Part shown: one piece after another, positions 43,001 to 56,345 of the stretch
Numbering within the stretch: position 1 is the first letter of the stretch
Layout of the letters: each line of letters opens with the position of its first letter
Assembly (NCBI GenBank): GCA_029783825.1
Contig: JAREIK010009680.1
Coordinates: 62,001 to 126,000 of the forward strand
DNA from: Sapria himalayana
Lineage: Eukaryota; Streptophyta; Magnoliopsida; Malpighiales; Rafflesiaceae
Direction: 5' to 3'
Length of the DNA stretch: 64,000 bases
Made by a program: the position numbers and the translations under genes
Notes under the pieces: model-generated
What the model saw: the letters and a program-made list of their open reading frames with translations, nothing else
Databases searched by the model: none
Told to the model about the DNA's origin: nothing

Positions 43001-44895
43001 TATTATTTAAATAAAACTTAAAAACCACTAAATGCCTAAACATTTAAATCTCTATACTCCTAAACCTCAAAACCCCCTAAATACATAAACCATTAAACCT
43101 ATATAACCTAAATAATAAATAATAAATCTCATTTTTATTTGTATTCATTATAATTTTAGTAATTCATTTTAATTATTTTTTAGTTTATTTTTATAGAAAT
43201 ATAAATTACAAAATAAATAATGAGTGAGACAAATATAATTTAAATAAATTATTTTTTATGAAAAAAAAATAAGCTTAGAAAAATAAACAAAATTTAAAAA
43301 ATTTAAAATTTTATTTAGTAATTTAATTTACTTTGATTTTGAATTATTTTGGGTTCTGCAAATATATTTTAATTAATATCTATTTTATTAATAATAATTT
43401 ATTAATCTATTTTTTGATCATTATTATAATATATATTAATACATTTTTTATTGAATCTACGACAAATATAATTATTAAGATTATTATAACTAAGTATTGT
43501 ATTTATATTTTAGAACTATTAAAAAATTATTGTATTTTTAAAGGTTATAACCTTTGAAAATCACTAAAATTCATAAAAATAATTTTTTTGTTATTTCATT
43601 GATTAAATAAAACCTATAAACACGAAAATGTGTAAACATATAAATCAATAAACTTCTTAACCCGAAAACCACAAAAAACATAAACAATTAAATAGTTATA
43701 CCCTAAATAATAAATCATAAATCTCATTTTTATTATTAATCATTATAATTTTAATTATAAATTTTTATTATTTATTAATTTAATTTTATTGAAATATAAA
43801 TTAAAAAATAAATTATTAGTGAGACAAATATAATTTAAATAATTTATTTTTCACTAAAAAATATATAAGCTTATAAATGGATAAAAAATTTTAAAATTTT
43901 AAATTTTAAATTTAGTAAAATATTTCAATTTGATTTCGAGTCATTTTAGGTTTTGCAAATATTTTTTAAACAATATTTATCTTATTAATAATTAGTTATT
44001 ACATTTTTATGATCATTATTATAATAAATATAAATAAAATTGTTTATATTGAATTTATATTATATATAAATTATTATGATTATTATAACTTCATATTGTA
44101 TTCACTTTTCAAAAAAAATTTAAAAATTATCATATTTTCAAATGTATAACCTTGAAAAATGAGAAAAAATAACAAAAATAAATTTTTTATATAAAACCTA
44201 TAAACCACTAAATGACAAAATATTAAAATGACTAAACTCCTAAACCCCGAAGCCCATAAATACTTAAAACATTAAATTAGTATAGTCTAAATAATAAATA
44301 ATAAATCTCAGTTTTATTAGTATTCATTATAATTGTAAATATTCATTTTAATTATTTATTAGTTTATTTTTATAGAAATATTAATTACAAAATAAATTAT
44401 TAGTGTAGCATATATAATTTAAATTAAATTGCTATCACCTAAATAATAAAGAATAAATCTAATTTTTTTTTCATTATAACTTTAAATATTCATTTAAATT
44501 ATTTATTTGTTTATTTTTATATAAATATTAATTAAAAAATAAATTATGAGTTAGAGAAATATAATTTATATAAATTATTTTTCATCAAAAAAAATATAGA
44601 TAATTTTTTTTTATTATCTATATTTGTTTTGCTTATTAAAAGAAAAAAAAATTAAAAACGAAAAATTATTATATAGTAATATAATTTGCTTTGCTTCTGA
44701 ATCATTATAGGTTTTGTAATTATATTTTAATTGATATCTCTCTTTTTAATAATAGATTATTAATTTATTTTTTGATCATTGTTAGAATATTTATCAATAT
44801 TATTGTTTATATTGAATTTATATGATATATAAATAAAATTATTATTATAACTAAATATTGAATTCACATTTGAAAAAAAATTAAAAATTATTATA

Positions 44896-44921
44896 TTTTC
44901 AAAGGTTATAACCTTTGAAAA
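44896..44921. repeat. Perfect 26-bp palindrome in satellite monomer
   Basis: Same perfect dyad as at 7506. It lies only 375 bp from the next one, because the monomer between them is shortened. Confidence 0.9.
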
Positions 44922-45270
44922 TATAAAAAAATAATAAATATAAATATTTTGTTATTTTAATTTTTAAATAAAACCTATAAACCACTAAATGCATACACAA
45001 TTTATAAGTAAACTCCTAAAGCCCGTAATGCCTAAATACATAAACCATTAAACCACTATATACTACTTAATAATTAAGAATTTTATTTCAATTTATTATA
45101 ATTTTATATTTTGTAATTATATTTTAATTGATAGCTATCTTATTAATAATAGATTTTTAATTTATTTTTTGATCATTATTAGAATATTAATCACTAAAAT
45201 TATTTATATTGAATTTATATGATATATAAATATTGAATTCTCTTTTGAAAAAAATTTAAAAATTATTATA

Positions 45271-45296
45271 TTTTCAAAGGTTATAACCTTTGAAAA
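45271..45296. repeat. Perfect 26-bp palindrome in satellite monomer
   Basis: Same perfect dyad as at 7506. Together with the copy at 44896 it makes the closest pair of perfect palindromes in the window. Confidence 0.9.
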
Positions 45297-48200
45297 TATC
45301 AAAAAATAATAAAAATAATTTTTTTTTTATTTTATTTTTTAAATAAATCCTATAAACCACTAAATGCATACACAATTAAATTAGTTTACTCCAAAACCCC
45401 TTAATACCTAAAAACATAAACCATTAAAATGCTATATAATACATAATAATTAATAAATCTAATTTTTATTTCTATTTATTATAATTTTAAATATTCATTT
45501 AATTATTTATTAGTTTATTTTTATAGAAATATTTATTACAAAATAAATTATGAGTAAGACAAATATTATTTATATAATTTATTTTTAATCAAAAAATATA
45601 TATACGCTTATAAAAGAAGTAAAATTTAAAAATTAAAAAATATTATTTAGTAATATATTTTACTTTAATTTTTAATCAATTTGGGTTTTGTAAATATTTT
45701 TTAATTAATATCTATCTTATTATTAATAGTTTATTAATTTAATTTTTGATCGATATTATAATAACTATCAATAAAATTGTTTATATTGAATTTATATGAT
45801 TTATGATTATTAATAATATTATAACTAAATATTGTATTCACATTTCATAAATTTTTAAATCTCAAAACCATTAAACTGGTATACATTAATAATAAATCAT
45901 AAATCTCATTTTAAATTTTATTCAGTATAATTTTAAATTTTTTTTTGAATTATTTATCAGTTTATTTTTATAAAAATATTAATTACAAAATAAATTATTA
46001 GTGAGCCAAATATAATTTAAATAATTTATATTTCATCAAAAAAAATATAAGCTGATAAAAATAGGCAATATTTTAAAAACAAAAATTTATTATTTAGTAG
46101 ATTATTTTATTTTGATTTTGTATCATTTTAGATTTTGCATTTATATGTTAATTTATATCATTCTTTTTAATAATAGTTTATTAATTATTTATTGATCATT
46201 ATTATAATATCTTTTAATAAAATTATTTATATTGAGTTTACATTATATATAATTATTAAAATTATTATAACTAAATATTATATTCACATTTAAAAAAAAT
46301 ATTATATTTTCAAAGGTAACCTTCAAAAATTAAAAAAAAACAAAAAAAAAATTTTTAGTTTTTTCAATATTTAAATAAAAACTATAAATCACTAAAGGCA
46401 TAAACACTTAAATCACTAAACCCCAAATGACCTAAATACCTAAACCATTAAAACTGAATATCCTGGTTAATAAATAATAAATCTCACATTTATTTGTTTT
46501 CATTATAATTTTAAATATTCATTTAAATTATTTTTTAGTTTATTTTTATAGAATTATAAATTACAAAATATATTTTGAGGAAGACAAATATAATTTAAAT
46601 AATATACTTTTAAGAACAAAAAATATAAACTTATAAAAAGAAACAAAACATCAAAAATATTATTATTAAGTAATTTATTTTACTTTTATTTTGAATAAAT
46701 TTAGGTTTTGCAAATATATTTTAAATAATAGCTATCTTATTTATAATAGTTTATTAATTTATTTTTTGATCATTAATATAATATCTATCAATATAATTGT
46801 TTTATTGAATTTATATGATATATAATTATTAATATTATCATAACTAAATATAGTATTCCCATTTAAAAAAAATTTAAAAATTGTTATATTTTCAAAGGTT
46901 ATAACCTTAGAAAATGTGAAAAAATAACAAAAAATATATTTTTTGTTATATCATAGTTTAAATAAAACTTATAAACCATTAAATACCTAAACACATAATT
47001 CTCCAAGCTCCTAAACCTCTAAGCCCCTAAATACTTAAACCTTTAAACTCGTAAACAATAAATATAATTTAAATAATTTATTGAAATAATAATTACAAAA
47101 TAAATTATGAGTGATAAAAATATAATTTAAATAATTTATTTTTTATCAAAAAAAATATATAATCTTATAAAATTTGGCAAAAACTAAAAAAAATTATTAT
47201 TTAGTAATAAATTTAATTTGAATTTTAATCATTTTAGTTTTTGTAATTAAATTTTAATTTATATCTATCATATTAATAATAGTTAATTAATTTATTATTT
47301 GATAATTGATATAATATCTATCAAAAAAATTGTTTATATTTAGTTTATATTATATATTTTTATAATAATTATTATTAAGAAATATTGTATTCACATTATT
47401 AAAAAAATTTAAAATTATTACATTTTCAAATTTTATAATCTTTGAAAATTTGAAAAAATATCAAAAATAATTTATTTGTTATTTCATTGTTTAAATAAAA
47501 CTTATAAACCACTAAATGCCTAAATACTTAAATGAATAACTTCTAAATCTCGAAAACCCTAAATAGATAATTTTTTTAATCAGATATATCCTAAATAATA
47601 AACAATAGATCTCATTTTAATTTGTTTCATTATAATTTTAAATATTCATTTTAATTATTTATTTGTTTATTTTTATATAAATATTAATTAGAAAATAAAT
47701 TATGAGTTAGACAATTATAATTTATATAAATTATTTTTCATCAAAAAAATATAGATAAACTTATTAAAAGAAAAAAATATTAATAACAAAAAATTATTAT
47801 AATAATATAATTTGCTTTGCTTCTGAATCATTATTGGATTTGTAATTATATTTTAATTGATATCTATCTTATTAATAATAGATTATTAATTTAATTTTTG
47901 ATCATTATTAGAATATTTATCAATAAGTTTGTTTATATTGAATTTATAAGATATTTAAATATAATGATTATTATAACTAAATATTGAATTCACTTTTGGA
48001 AAAAATTTTAAAATTATTATATTTTCAAAGTTTATAACCTTTGAAAATGTGAAAAATAAAAAAAAATATTTTTTTTGATATTTCATTGTTTAAATAAAAC
48101 CTATAAACCACTAAATGCCTTAACACTTAATTCAATAACTCCTGAATCTCTAAAACCCTAAATAAAAAATAATAATCCTTTTAAACCGGTAACCCTAAAT

Positions 48201-51200
48201 AATAAATAATAAATCTCAATATTATTATTTTCATTATAATTTTAAATATTCAATTTAATTATTTATTTGTTTATTTTTATATAAATATTAAATACAAAAT
48301 AAATTATCAGTTAGACAAATATAATTTATTTAAATTATTTTTCATTAAAATAAAAAATAATTATTTTAAAAAAAAAATTTCAAAACAACTAATTATTATA
48401 TAGTAATATATTTTGCTTTCTTCTGAATCATTTTTATATAATAATATATTTTTCATCTAAATATTTTTATTTATTAATATATTTTGATTTGATTTTGAAT
48501 CATTATGTTATGTAAAACTATTTTAATTATTATTTATATTATTGAAAATAGTTTATTAATTTATTTTTTGATCATTAATATAATATCTATCAATATAAAT
48601 GTTTATATTGAATTTATATGATATATAATTATTAATATTATCATAACTAATATAGTATTCACATTTAAAAAATATTTAAAAATTGTTATATTTTCAAAGG
48701 TTATAACCTTAGAAAATGAGAAAAAATAACAAAGAATAAATTTTTTGTTATATCATTGTTTAAATAAAACTTATAAACCATTAAATATCTAAACACATAC
48801 ATCTCTAAACTCCTAAACCGTGAAGCCCCTAAATACTTAAACATATAACTCGTAAATCTTAAATATAATTTAAATAATTTATTTAAATATTACTTACAAA
48901 ATAAATTATGAGTGATACAAATATAATTTCAATAATTTATTTTTTATCAAAAAAAATATAATCTTATAAAATTATGCAAAAACTAAAAAAAAAATATTAT
49001 TATTTAGAAATAAATTTACATTGATTTTTAATCATAAAATTTTTGTAATTAAATTTTAAATTATATCTATCATATTAATAATAGCATATTAATTTATTTT
49101 TTGATAATTGATATCATATCTATCAATAAAATTGTTATATTTAGTTTATATTATATATAATTATAATGATTCTTATTACTAAATATTGTATTCACATTTT
49201 AAAAAAATTTAAAATTATTATATTTTCAAAGCTATAACCTTTGAAAATGTGAAAAATATCAAAAATAATTTTAGGGTATTTCATTGTTTTAAATAATCCA
49301 TTAACTACTAAATGCCTAAACTACATTAAGTCAATAACTCAAAAATCTCGAAAACCCTAAATAGATAATCCTTTTAAACTGGTATACCCTAATAATAGAT
49401 AATAAATCTCGATATTATTTTTTTCATTATAATTTAAAATATTCATATTAATATTATTATATTCATTTATTTTTATTAAATATTAAATACAATATTAATT
49501 ATTTGTTAGACAAATATAATTTATATACATTATTTTTCATCAAAAAATATAGATAAACTAATAAAAAGAAGAAAAAATTTCAAATCAAAATTTATTATAT
49601 AGTAATATATTTTGCTTTCCTTATGATCATTTTAGTTTTGTATTATATTTTAATTGATATCTATCTTATTAATAATAGATTATTAATTTATTTTTTGATA
49701 ATTATTAGAATATCTATCAATAAAATTATTTATATTAATTTATATGAAATATAAATATAATAATTATTATAACTAAATATTGAATTCACTTTAGAAAAAA
49801 ATTTTAAAATTATTATATTTTCATAGGTTTATAACAGTTAAAATATCAAAAAATAATAATAATAATTTTTTTGTTTATTTATTTTTTAAATAAAACCTAT
49901 AACCCAAAAATGCATACACAGTTAAATCAGTAAATCTTTAAACCTCGTAATGCCTAAATACATAAACCATTAAACCACTATATACTACTTAATATTTAAT
50001 ATAGCTAATTTTATTTCTATTTATTATAATTTTAAAATATTTATTTTAATTATATATTAGTTTATTTCTATTGACAATATTATTACAAAATAAATTTTGC
50101 TTGCGGAGAAATATAAATTTAAAATAATTTTTTTTAATCAATAAAAGTATTTACGCTTATAACAATAAGTAAAATTTAAAAATGAAATTATTATTAGTAA
50201 AAAATATTTTACTTGAATTTTGAAATCAATTTGGGTTTTGTAAATATTTTTAATTAATATCTATCATATTATTAATAGTTTATTAATTTAATTTTGATCA
50301 TTATTATAATATCTACATAAAATTCTTTATTTTGAATTATATGATATATAATTTGAATATTATTATAACTAAATATTTTATTCACATTTCAAAAAATTTT
50401 AAAATATAATTTTCAAAGGTTGACCTATGAAAATGAGAAAAAATTACAAATATTTTTTTGTTATTCTATTGTTTAAATAAAACCTATACACCACTAATGC
50501 CTAAAAACATGAATAGCTAAACTACATAATGACAAACCTCTAATACTAACAATTAAAACTAGTATACAATTATAATAATTCATAAATTCATTTTTATTTT
50601 TATTTAGTTAAATTTTTTAAATTATTTAGTATTATTGTATTTTTATAGAAATATTAATTACAAAATAAATTATTAGTTAGAATATCTAATTTAAATTAAA
50701 GTTGTATACCCTAAATAATAAATAATAAAACTCATTTTTTCATTATTTTAAATATTCATTTTATTATTATTTGTATTTTTATATAAATATTAATTACAAA
50801 TAAATTATGAGTTAAACAAATATATTTATATAAATTATTTTTCATCAAAAAAATATATGAAAATTAAAAAACAAATTCAAAACAAAAAATTACTGATAGT
50901 AATATATTTTTGCTTAGCTTCTGAATCATTTAAAATTTGTAATTATATTTTAAATGATATATATCTTATTAATAATAGATTATTAATTTATTTTTTGATC
51001 ATTATTAGAGTATTTATCAATAAAAATATTTATATTGAGTTTATATGATATATAAATTTAATAATTATTATAACTAAATATTCTATTCACTTTTGAAAAA
51101 AGTTTTAAAATTTTTATATTTCCAAAGATTATAACCTTTGAACATGTGAAAAAATAAAAAAAAATTATTTTTTTGTTATTTCATTGTTTAAATAATACCT

Positions 51201-52920
51201 AGACACCACTAAATGCCTAATCACTTAAATAACTAAACTACTAAATCCTGATACCCATATAGATAATTCTTTAAACTGGTATACACTAAATAATAATTAA
51301 TAAATATCATTTTTATTTGTTTTCAATATAATTTTAAAAAATCATTTTGATTTTTAGTTTTTTATTTGTATATCTTTATTAATTATAAAATAAATTATGA
51401 GTTAAAAATTTAATTTATAAAATTATTTTCATGACAATAGATAATTATAAAAAGAATAAAAATATAAAAACAAATAATTATTATTTAGTAATATATTTTG
51501 TTTTGCTTTTGAATCATTTTAGGTTTTGATATTATATTTTAAGTAATATCAATCTTATTCATTATAAATTTTTAATTTATTTTTTGATAATTATTAGAAT
51601 ATCTATCAATAAAATTATTTATATTGAATTTATATTATATTATTCATTATGATTATTATAAATAATAGTGTATTCACTTTTAAAAAAAATTTAAAAATTA
51701 TTATATTTTCAAAAGGTATAACCTTAAAAAATGAGAAAAAATAATAAAAATAAATTTTTCTGTTATTTCATTGTTTTACAATAAACTTATAGATTCCATT
51801 AATTTGATTACTTACTTAACTAGTAAGCTCATAAATCCAAAACCCATAAATACATAAACCTTTTAATAGCTTTATTCTACTGTATTAAATAATAAATCTC
51901 ATTATATTTTATTTATTATAATTTTAATTTTCATTTTAATTATTTATAGTTTAATTTTTTAGAAAAATTAATACAACAATAAATTTGTATGAGAGAAATA
52001 ATATTTAAATAATTTATATTTAATCAAAAAAATAGATAAGCTTAAAAAAGAAAGAAAAATGTAAAATTAAATATTATTATTTAGTATATATTTTATGTTG
52101 ATTTTGAATAATTTGTGGTATGTAAATATTATTTTTAATTAATATTTAGATTTTAAAAATAGTTTGTTAATTTAATTTTTGATCAGTTCATTATAATATC
52201 TATCATTAAAATTATTTATATTTAATTTACTATGATATATAATTCGTAAGATTAATATAATTATATATGGTATTCACATTTTAAAAAAGTTTAAAAATTA
52301 TTTTCTTTTCAAAGTTTATAACCTTTGAAAATCAGAAAAACAAAAAAAATTTAATTTTTATTATATAAATAAAACCTATAAACCAATAAATGCCTAAAAA
52401 CATAAATTGCTAAACTTCTAAATGACAAAACCCCTAAAAAATTTAACCATTAAACCTGTATACTATATATAATAAATAATAAATCTCATTTTTTAGTATA
52501 TTATTAAATTTTAAACATACATCTTAATTATTTATTAGTTTATTTTTATAGAAATATAAATTAAAATATAAATCATTATTGAGACAAATATAATTTAAAA
52601 AATTTATTTTTAATCAAAAAATATATAAGCATATAAATGGATAAAAAATTTAAAAATTTAAAATTAATATTAAGTAAAATATTTCTCTTTGATTTTGAAT
52701 CATTTTAGGTTTTGCAAATATATTTTAAACAATATTTATCTTATTAATACTTGTTTATATTTTTAATTATCATTATTATAATAATAACAATAAAATAATT
52801 TATATTGAATTTATATAATATTTAATAATTATGATTATAAACTTCATATTGTATTCCTTTTCAAAAAAAAAATTAAAAATTATTATATTTTCAAAGGTTA
52901 TAACGTTAAAAAATGAAAAA

Positions 52921-52940
52921 AAATTATATAAATTTTAAAA
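52921..52940. other. Satellite orientation switch (- to +)
   Basis: Left of this point the monomer is reversed (TCAAAGGTTATAACGTTAAAAAATG, which breaks off). Right of it the sequence TCAAAGTGAAATATTTTAC and all following modules are in + orientation. It closes the reversed segment opened near 19396. Confidence 0.8.
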
Positions 52941-55900
52941 TCAAAGTGAAATATTTTACAATATATTAATTTTAAATTTTTAAATTTATGTATCATTTAT
53001 AAGCCTAATATTTTTTTTTGATGAAAATAAAATATTTAAATTATATTGTTTCACTAATAATTTATTTTTTAATTTATATTTAATATAAAAATAAACTAAT
53101 AAATAATTAAAATGTTATATTTTAAATTATAATGAATACTAATAAAAATGAGATTTATTATTATTATTTAGGTCATAAATATTAATTGTTTATGTTTTTC
53201 GTGGTTTTGGGGTTAAGGAGTTTATTGATTTATATGTTTACACATTTTCGTGTTTATAGGTTGTATTTAATCAATGAAATAACAAAAAAATTATTTTTAT
53301 TGAATTTTCGTGATTTTCAAAAGTTATAACCTTTAAAAATATAATAATTTTTAATAGTTCTAAAATATGAATACAATACTTAGTTATAATAATCTTAATA
53401 ATTATATTTGTTGTAGATTCAATATAAAAAATGTATTAATATATATTATAATAATGATCAAAAAATAAATTAATAAACTATTATTAATAAGATAGATATT
53501 AATTAAAATATATTTGCAGAACCCAAAATAATTCAAAATCAAAGTAAAATTATATTACTAAATAAAATTTTAAATTTTGAAATTTTGTTTATTTTGATAA
53601 GCTTATTTTTTTTCATAAAAAATAATTTATTTAAATTATATCTATCTCACTCATTATTTATTTGTAATTAATATTTCTATAAAAATAAACTATAAAATAA
53701 TTAAACATTAATAGTTAAAATAATAATGAATAATAATAAAATTGAGATTATTATTTATTATTTAGGTTATATTGGTTTAATGGTTTAAGTATATAGGGGG
53801 GGTTTTGAGGTTGAGGAGTCTAGAGATTTAAAGTTTAGGCATTAGTGGCTTATACATGTTATTTAAATAATAAAATAATAAAAAATTATTTTGTGATTTT
53901 TATAATTTTTGAAGGTTATAACCTTTGAAAATATAATAATTTTAAATTTTTTTAATGTAAATATAATATTTAGTTATAATAATTTAATAATTATAAAACA
54001 TTTTAATTTAATATAAGTATTATTATTCTTCGATATTATAAAAATGATCAAATTAATAAATTAATAACTACTATTAATAAGTTTGATCACAATTAAAATA
54101 TAATTGCAAACCTATATATAATGTTTCAAAATCAAAATAAAATATATTACTAAATAATAATTTTTGTTTTTAAATTTTAATTCTTTATATAAGCTTATTT
54201 TTTTTGATTAAAAAATAAATATATTAAAATTATTTTATTCACTCTATTTATTTTGTGATTGATATTTCTATAAAAAATAAACTAATAAATAATTAAAATG
54301 AATATTTAAAATTATAATGAATACAAATTAAAATGAGATTATGATTTATTATATGTGGTATACCGGTTTAATGGTTTGATTATTTATGAGATATGTCTTT
54401 AGGGAGGTCTAGCAATTTATGTTTTTAGACATTTAGTGGTCTATAGGATTTATTTATATAATAAAAATTTAACATTTTTTTTTCATTTTTTTTTGATTTT
54501 CAAAGGTTATAATCTTTGAAAATAAAATAATTTTTAAAATCTTTTGAAATGTGAATACAATGTATAATTATATTCTTATTACTAATTATATATCATATAA
54601 ATTCAATATTAATAATTTTAATTATAGATATTATAATAAATGATCAAAAAATAAAATTAATAAAACTATATTAATAATATAAATATTAATTAAAATAATT
54701 ATTTAAATAATATTTGTCTCACTCGAAATTTATTTGTAATTAATTTTTATAATAAATTAAACAATAAATAATTAAAATGAATATTTAAAATTATAATAAA
54801 TAAAAATAAAAATGAGATTTATTATTTATTAAGTAGTATATAGCTGTTAAAAGGTTTATGAATTTAGGGGTATTCCGGATTTAAGAGCTTGCTGATTTAA
54901 ATAAGTAAGCATTTAATGATCTATAGGTTTTATTTAAAAAATGAAATAACAATAAATTTATTTCTATTATTTTTTCTCATTTTTTAAAGTTATAACCTTT
55001 GAAAATATAATAATTTTTAATGGTTTAAGTAGTAAGTTGTTTTGTCATTTGAAAATTTTGCGATTTATGTTTTTAGGCATTTAGTGGTTTTATAGGTTTA
55101 TTTAAACAATAAAATAATAATAATAATTTATAATTTTTTCTCATTTCATAAGTTATAACCATTGAAAATATAATAATATTTAAAATTTTTTAAAATGTAA
55201 ATATAATATTTTAGTTATAATAATATTAATAATTATACAATCATATAAATTCAATATAAACAATTTATTGATAGATATTATAATAAATGATCAAAAATTA
55301 AATTAATAAACTATTAATAAAAAGATAGAAATTAATTAAAAAATATTACAAAAACCAAATTTATTGAAAATTAAAGTAAAATATATTACTGGATAATAAT
55401 TTTAAATTTTTACTTATTTATATATATATATATATATTATATATAGATATATATATATTATTTCATTAAAAATAAATTATTTAAATTATATTTGTCGCAT
55501 TCATAATTTATTTTGTAATAAATATTTCTTTAAAAATAAAACTAATAAATAATTAAAATGAATATTTAAAATTATAATAAATAGAAATAAAATTAGATTT
55601 ATTATTTATTATGTATTATATATCAGTTTAATGGTTAATGTATTTAGGCATTACGGGGGTCTAGGAGTTTACTTATTTAACTGTGTATGCATTTAGTAGT
55701 TTATAGCTTTTATTTAAAAAATAAAAAAACAAAAAATTTATTTTTATTATTTTTGATATTTTCAAAGGTATAATTTTAGAAAATATAAATATTTTTAAAT
55801 TTTTTTTCAAAAGTGAATTCAATATTTAGTTATAATAATCATTATATTTATATATCATATAAATTCAATATAAACTATTTTATTGATAAATATTTTAATA

Positions 55901-56345
55901 ATAATTAAAAAATAAATTAAAGATCTATTATTAATAAGTTAGATATCATTTATAATATAATTTCAAAACCTAAAATGATTCAGAAGTAAAGAATATATAT
56001 TACTATATAATAATTTTTTGTTTTAAATTTTTTTTTCTTTTAAAAAGTTTATCTATATTATTTTGATGAAAAATAATTTATATAAATTATATTTGTGTAC
56101 TCATAATTTATTTTGTAATTAATATTTATATAAAAATAAACAAATAAATAATTAAATTTGAATATTTAAAATTAATATGAAAAAAAATGAGATTTATTCG
56201 TTATTATTTAGGATATATCGGTTTAATTTAAATTAGATCTGTCTCACTTATAATTTATTTTGTAATTAATATTTCTATAAAAATAAACTGATAAATAATT
56301 AAAATAAAAATTAAAATTATACTAAATAATTAAAATAATTTATTT
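52926..56345 (+). repeat. AT-rich satellite array, + orientation, before block 4
   Basis: About six partial or complete monomers. The first heptamer run (near 53200) is of the TGTTTACACATTTTCG type also seen near 14350 and 19200. Near 55010-55030 two units are fused inside a heptamer run, deleting several hundred bases relative to the block 2 arm. The indel-rich texture of the preceding array continues to about 55.3 kb. No gene is visible. Confidence 0.88.
55419..55456. repeat. (TA)n-rich simple repeat
   Basis: An interrupted TA dinucleotide run lies where other monomers have TATAAGC-TATATATTTTTT, so it is a local slippage expansion within the satellite. Confidence 0.8.

Larger units (their letters stand above)
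41181..52925 (-). repeat. AT-rich satellite array, - orientation, block 3 to inversion point
   Basis: About 11.7 kb of reverse-oriented satellite. The part nearest block 3 corresponds to the block 2 arm but lacks about 1.35 kb. The shared truncated-monomer join is at about 45857. Fused or truncated units occur near 48415-48490. From about 49 kb onward the monomers carry many one- to three-base gaps relative to the other copies, for example the shortened dyad AAAGGTTGACC near 50416. ORFs 43333-43557 and 50857-51048 are AT-driven. No gene is visible. Confidence 0.9.
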
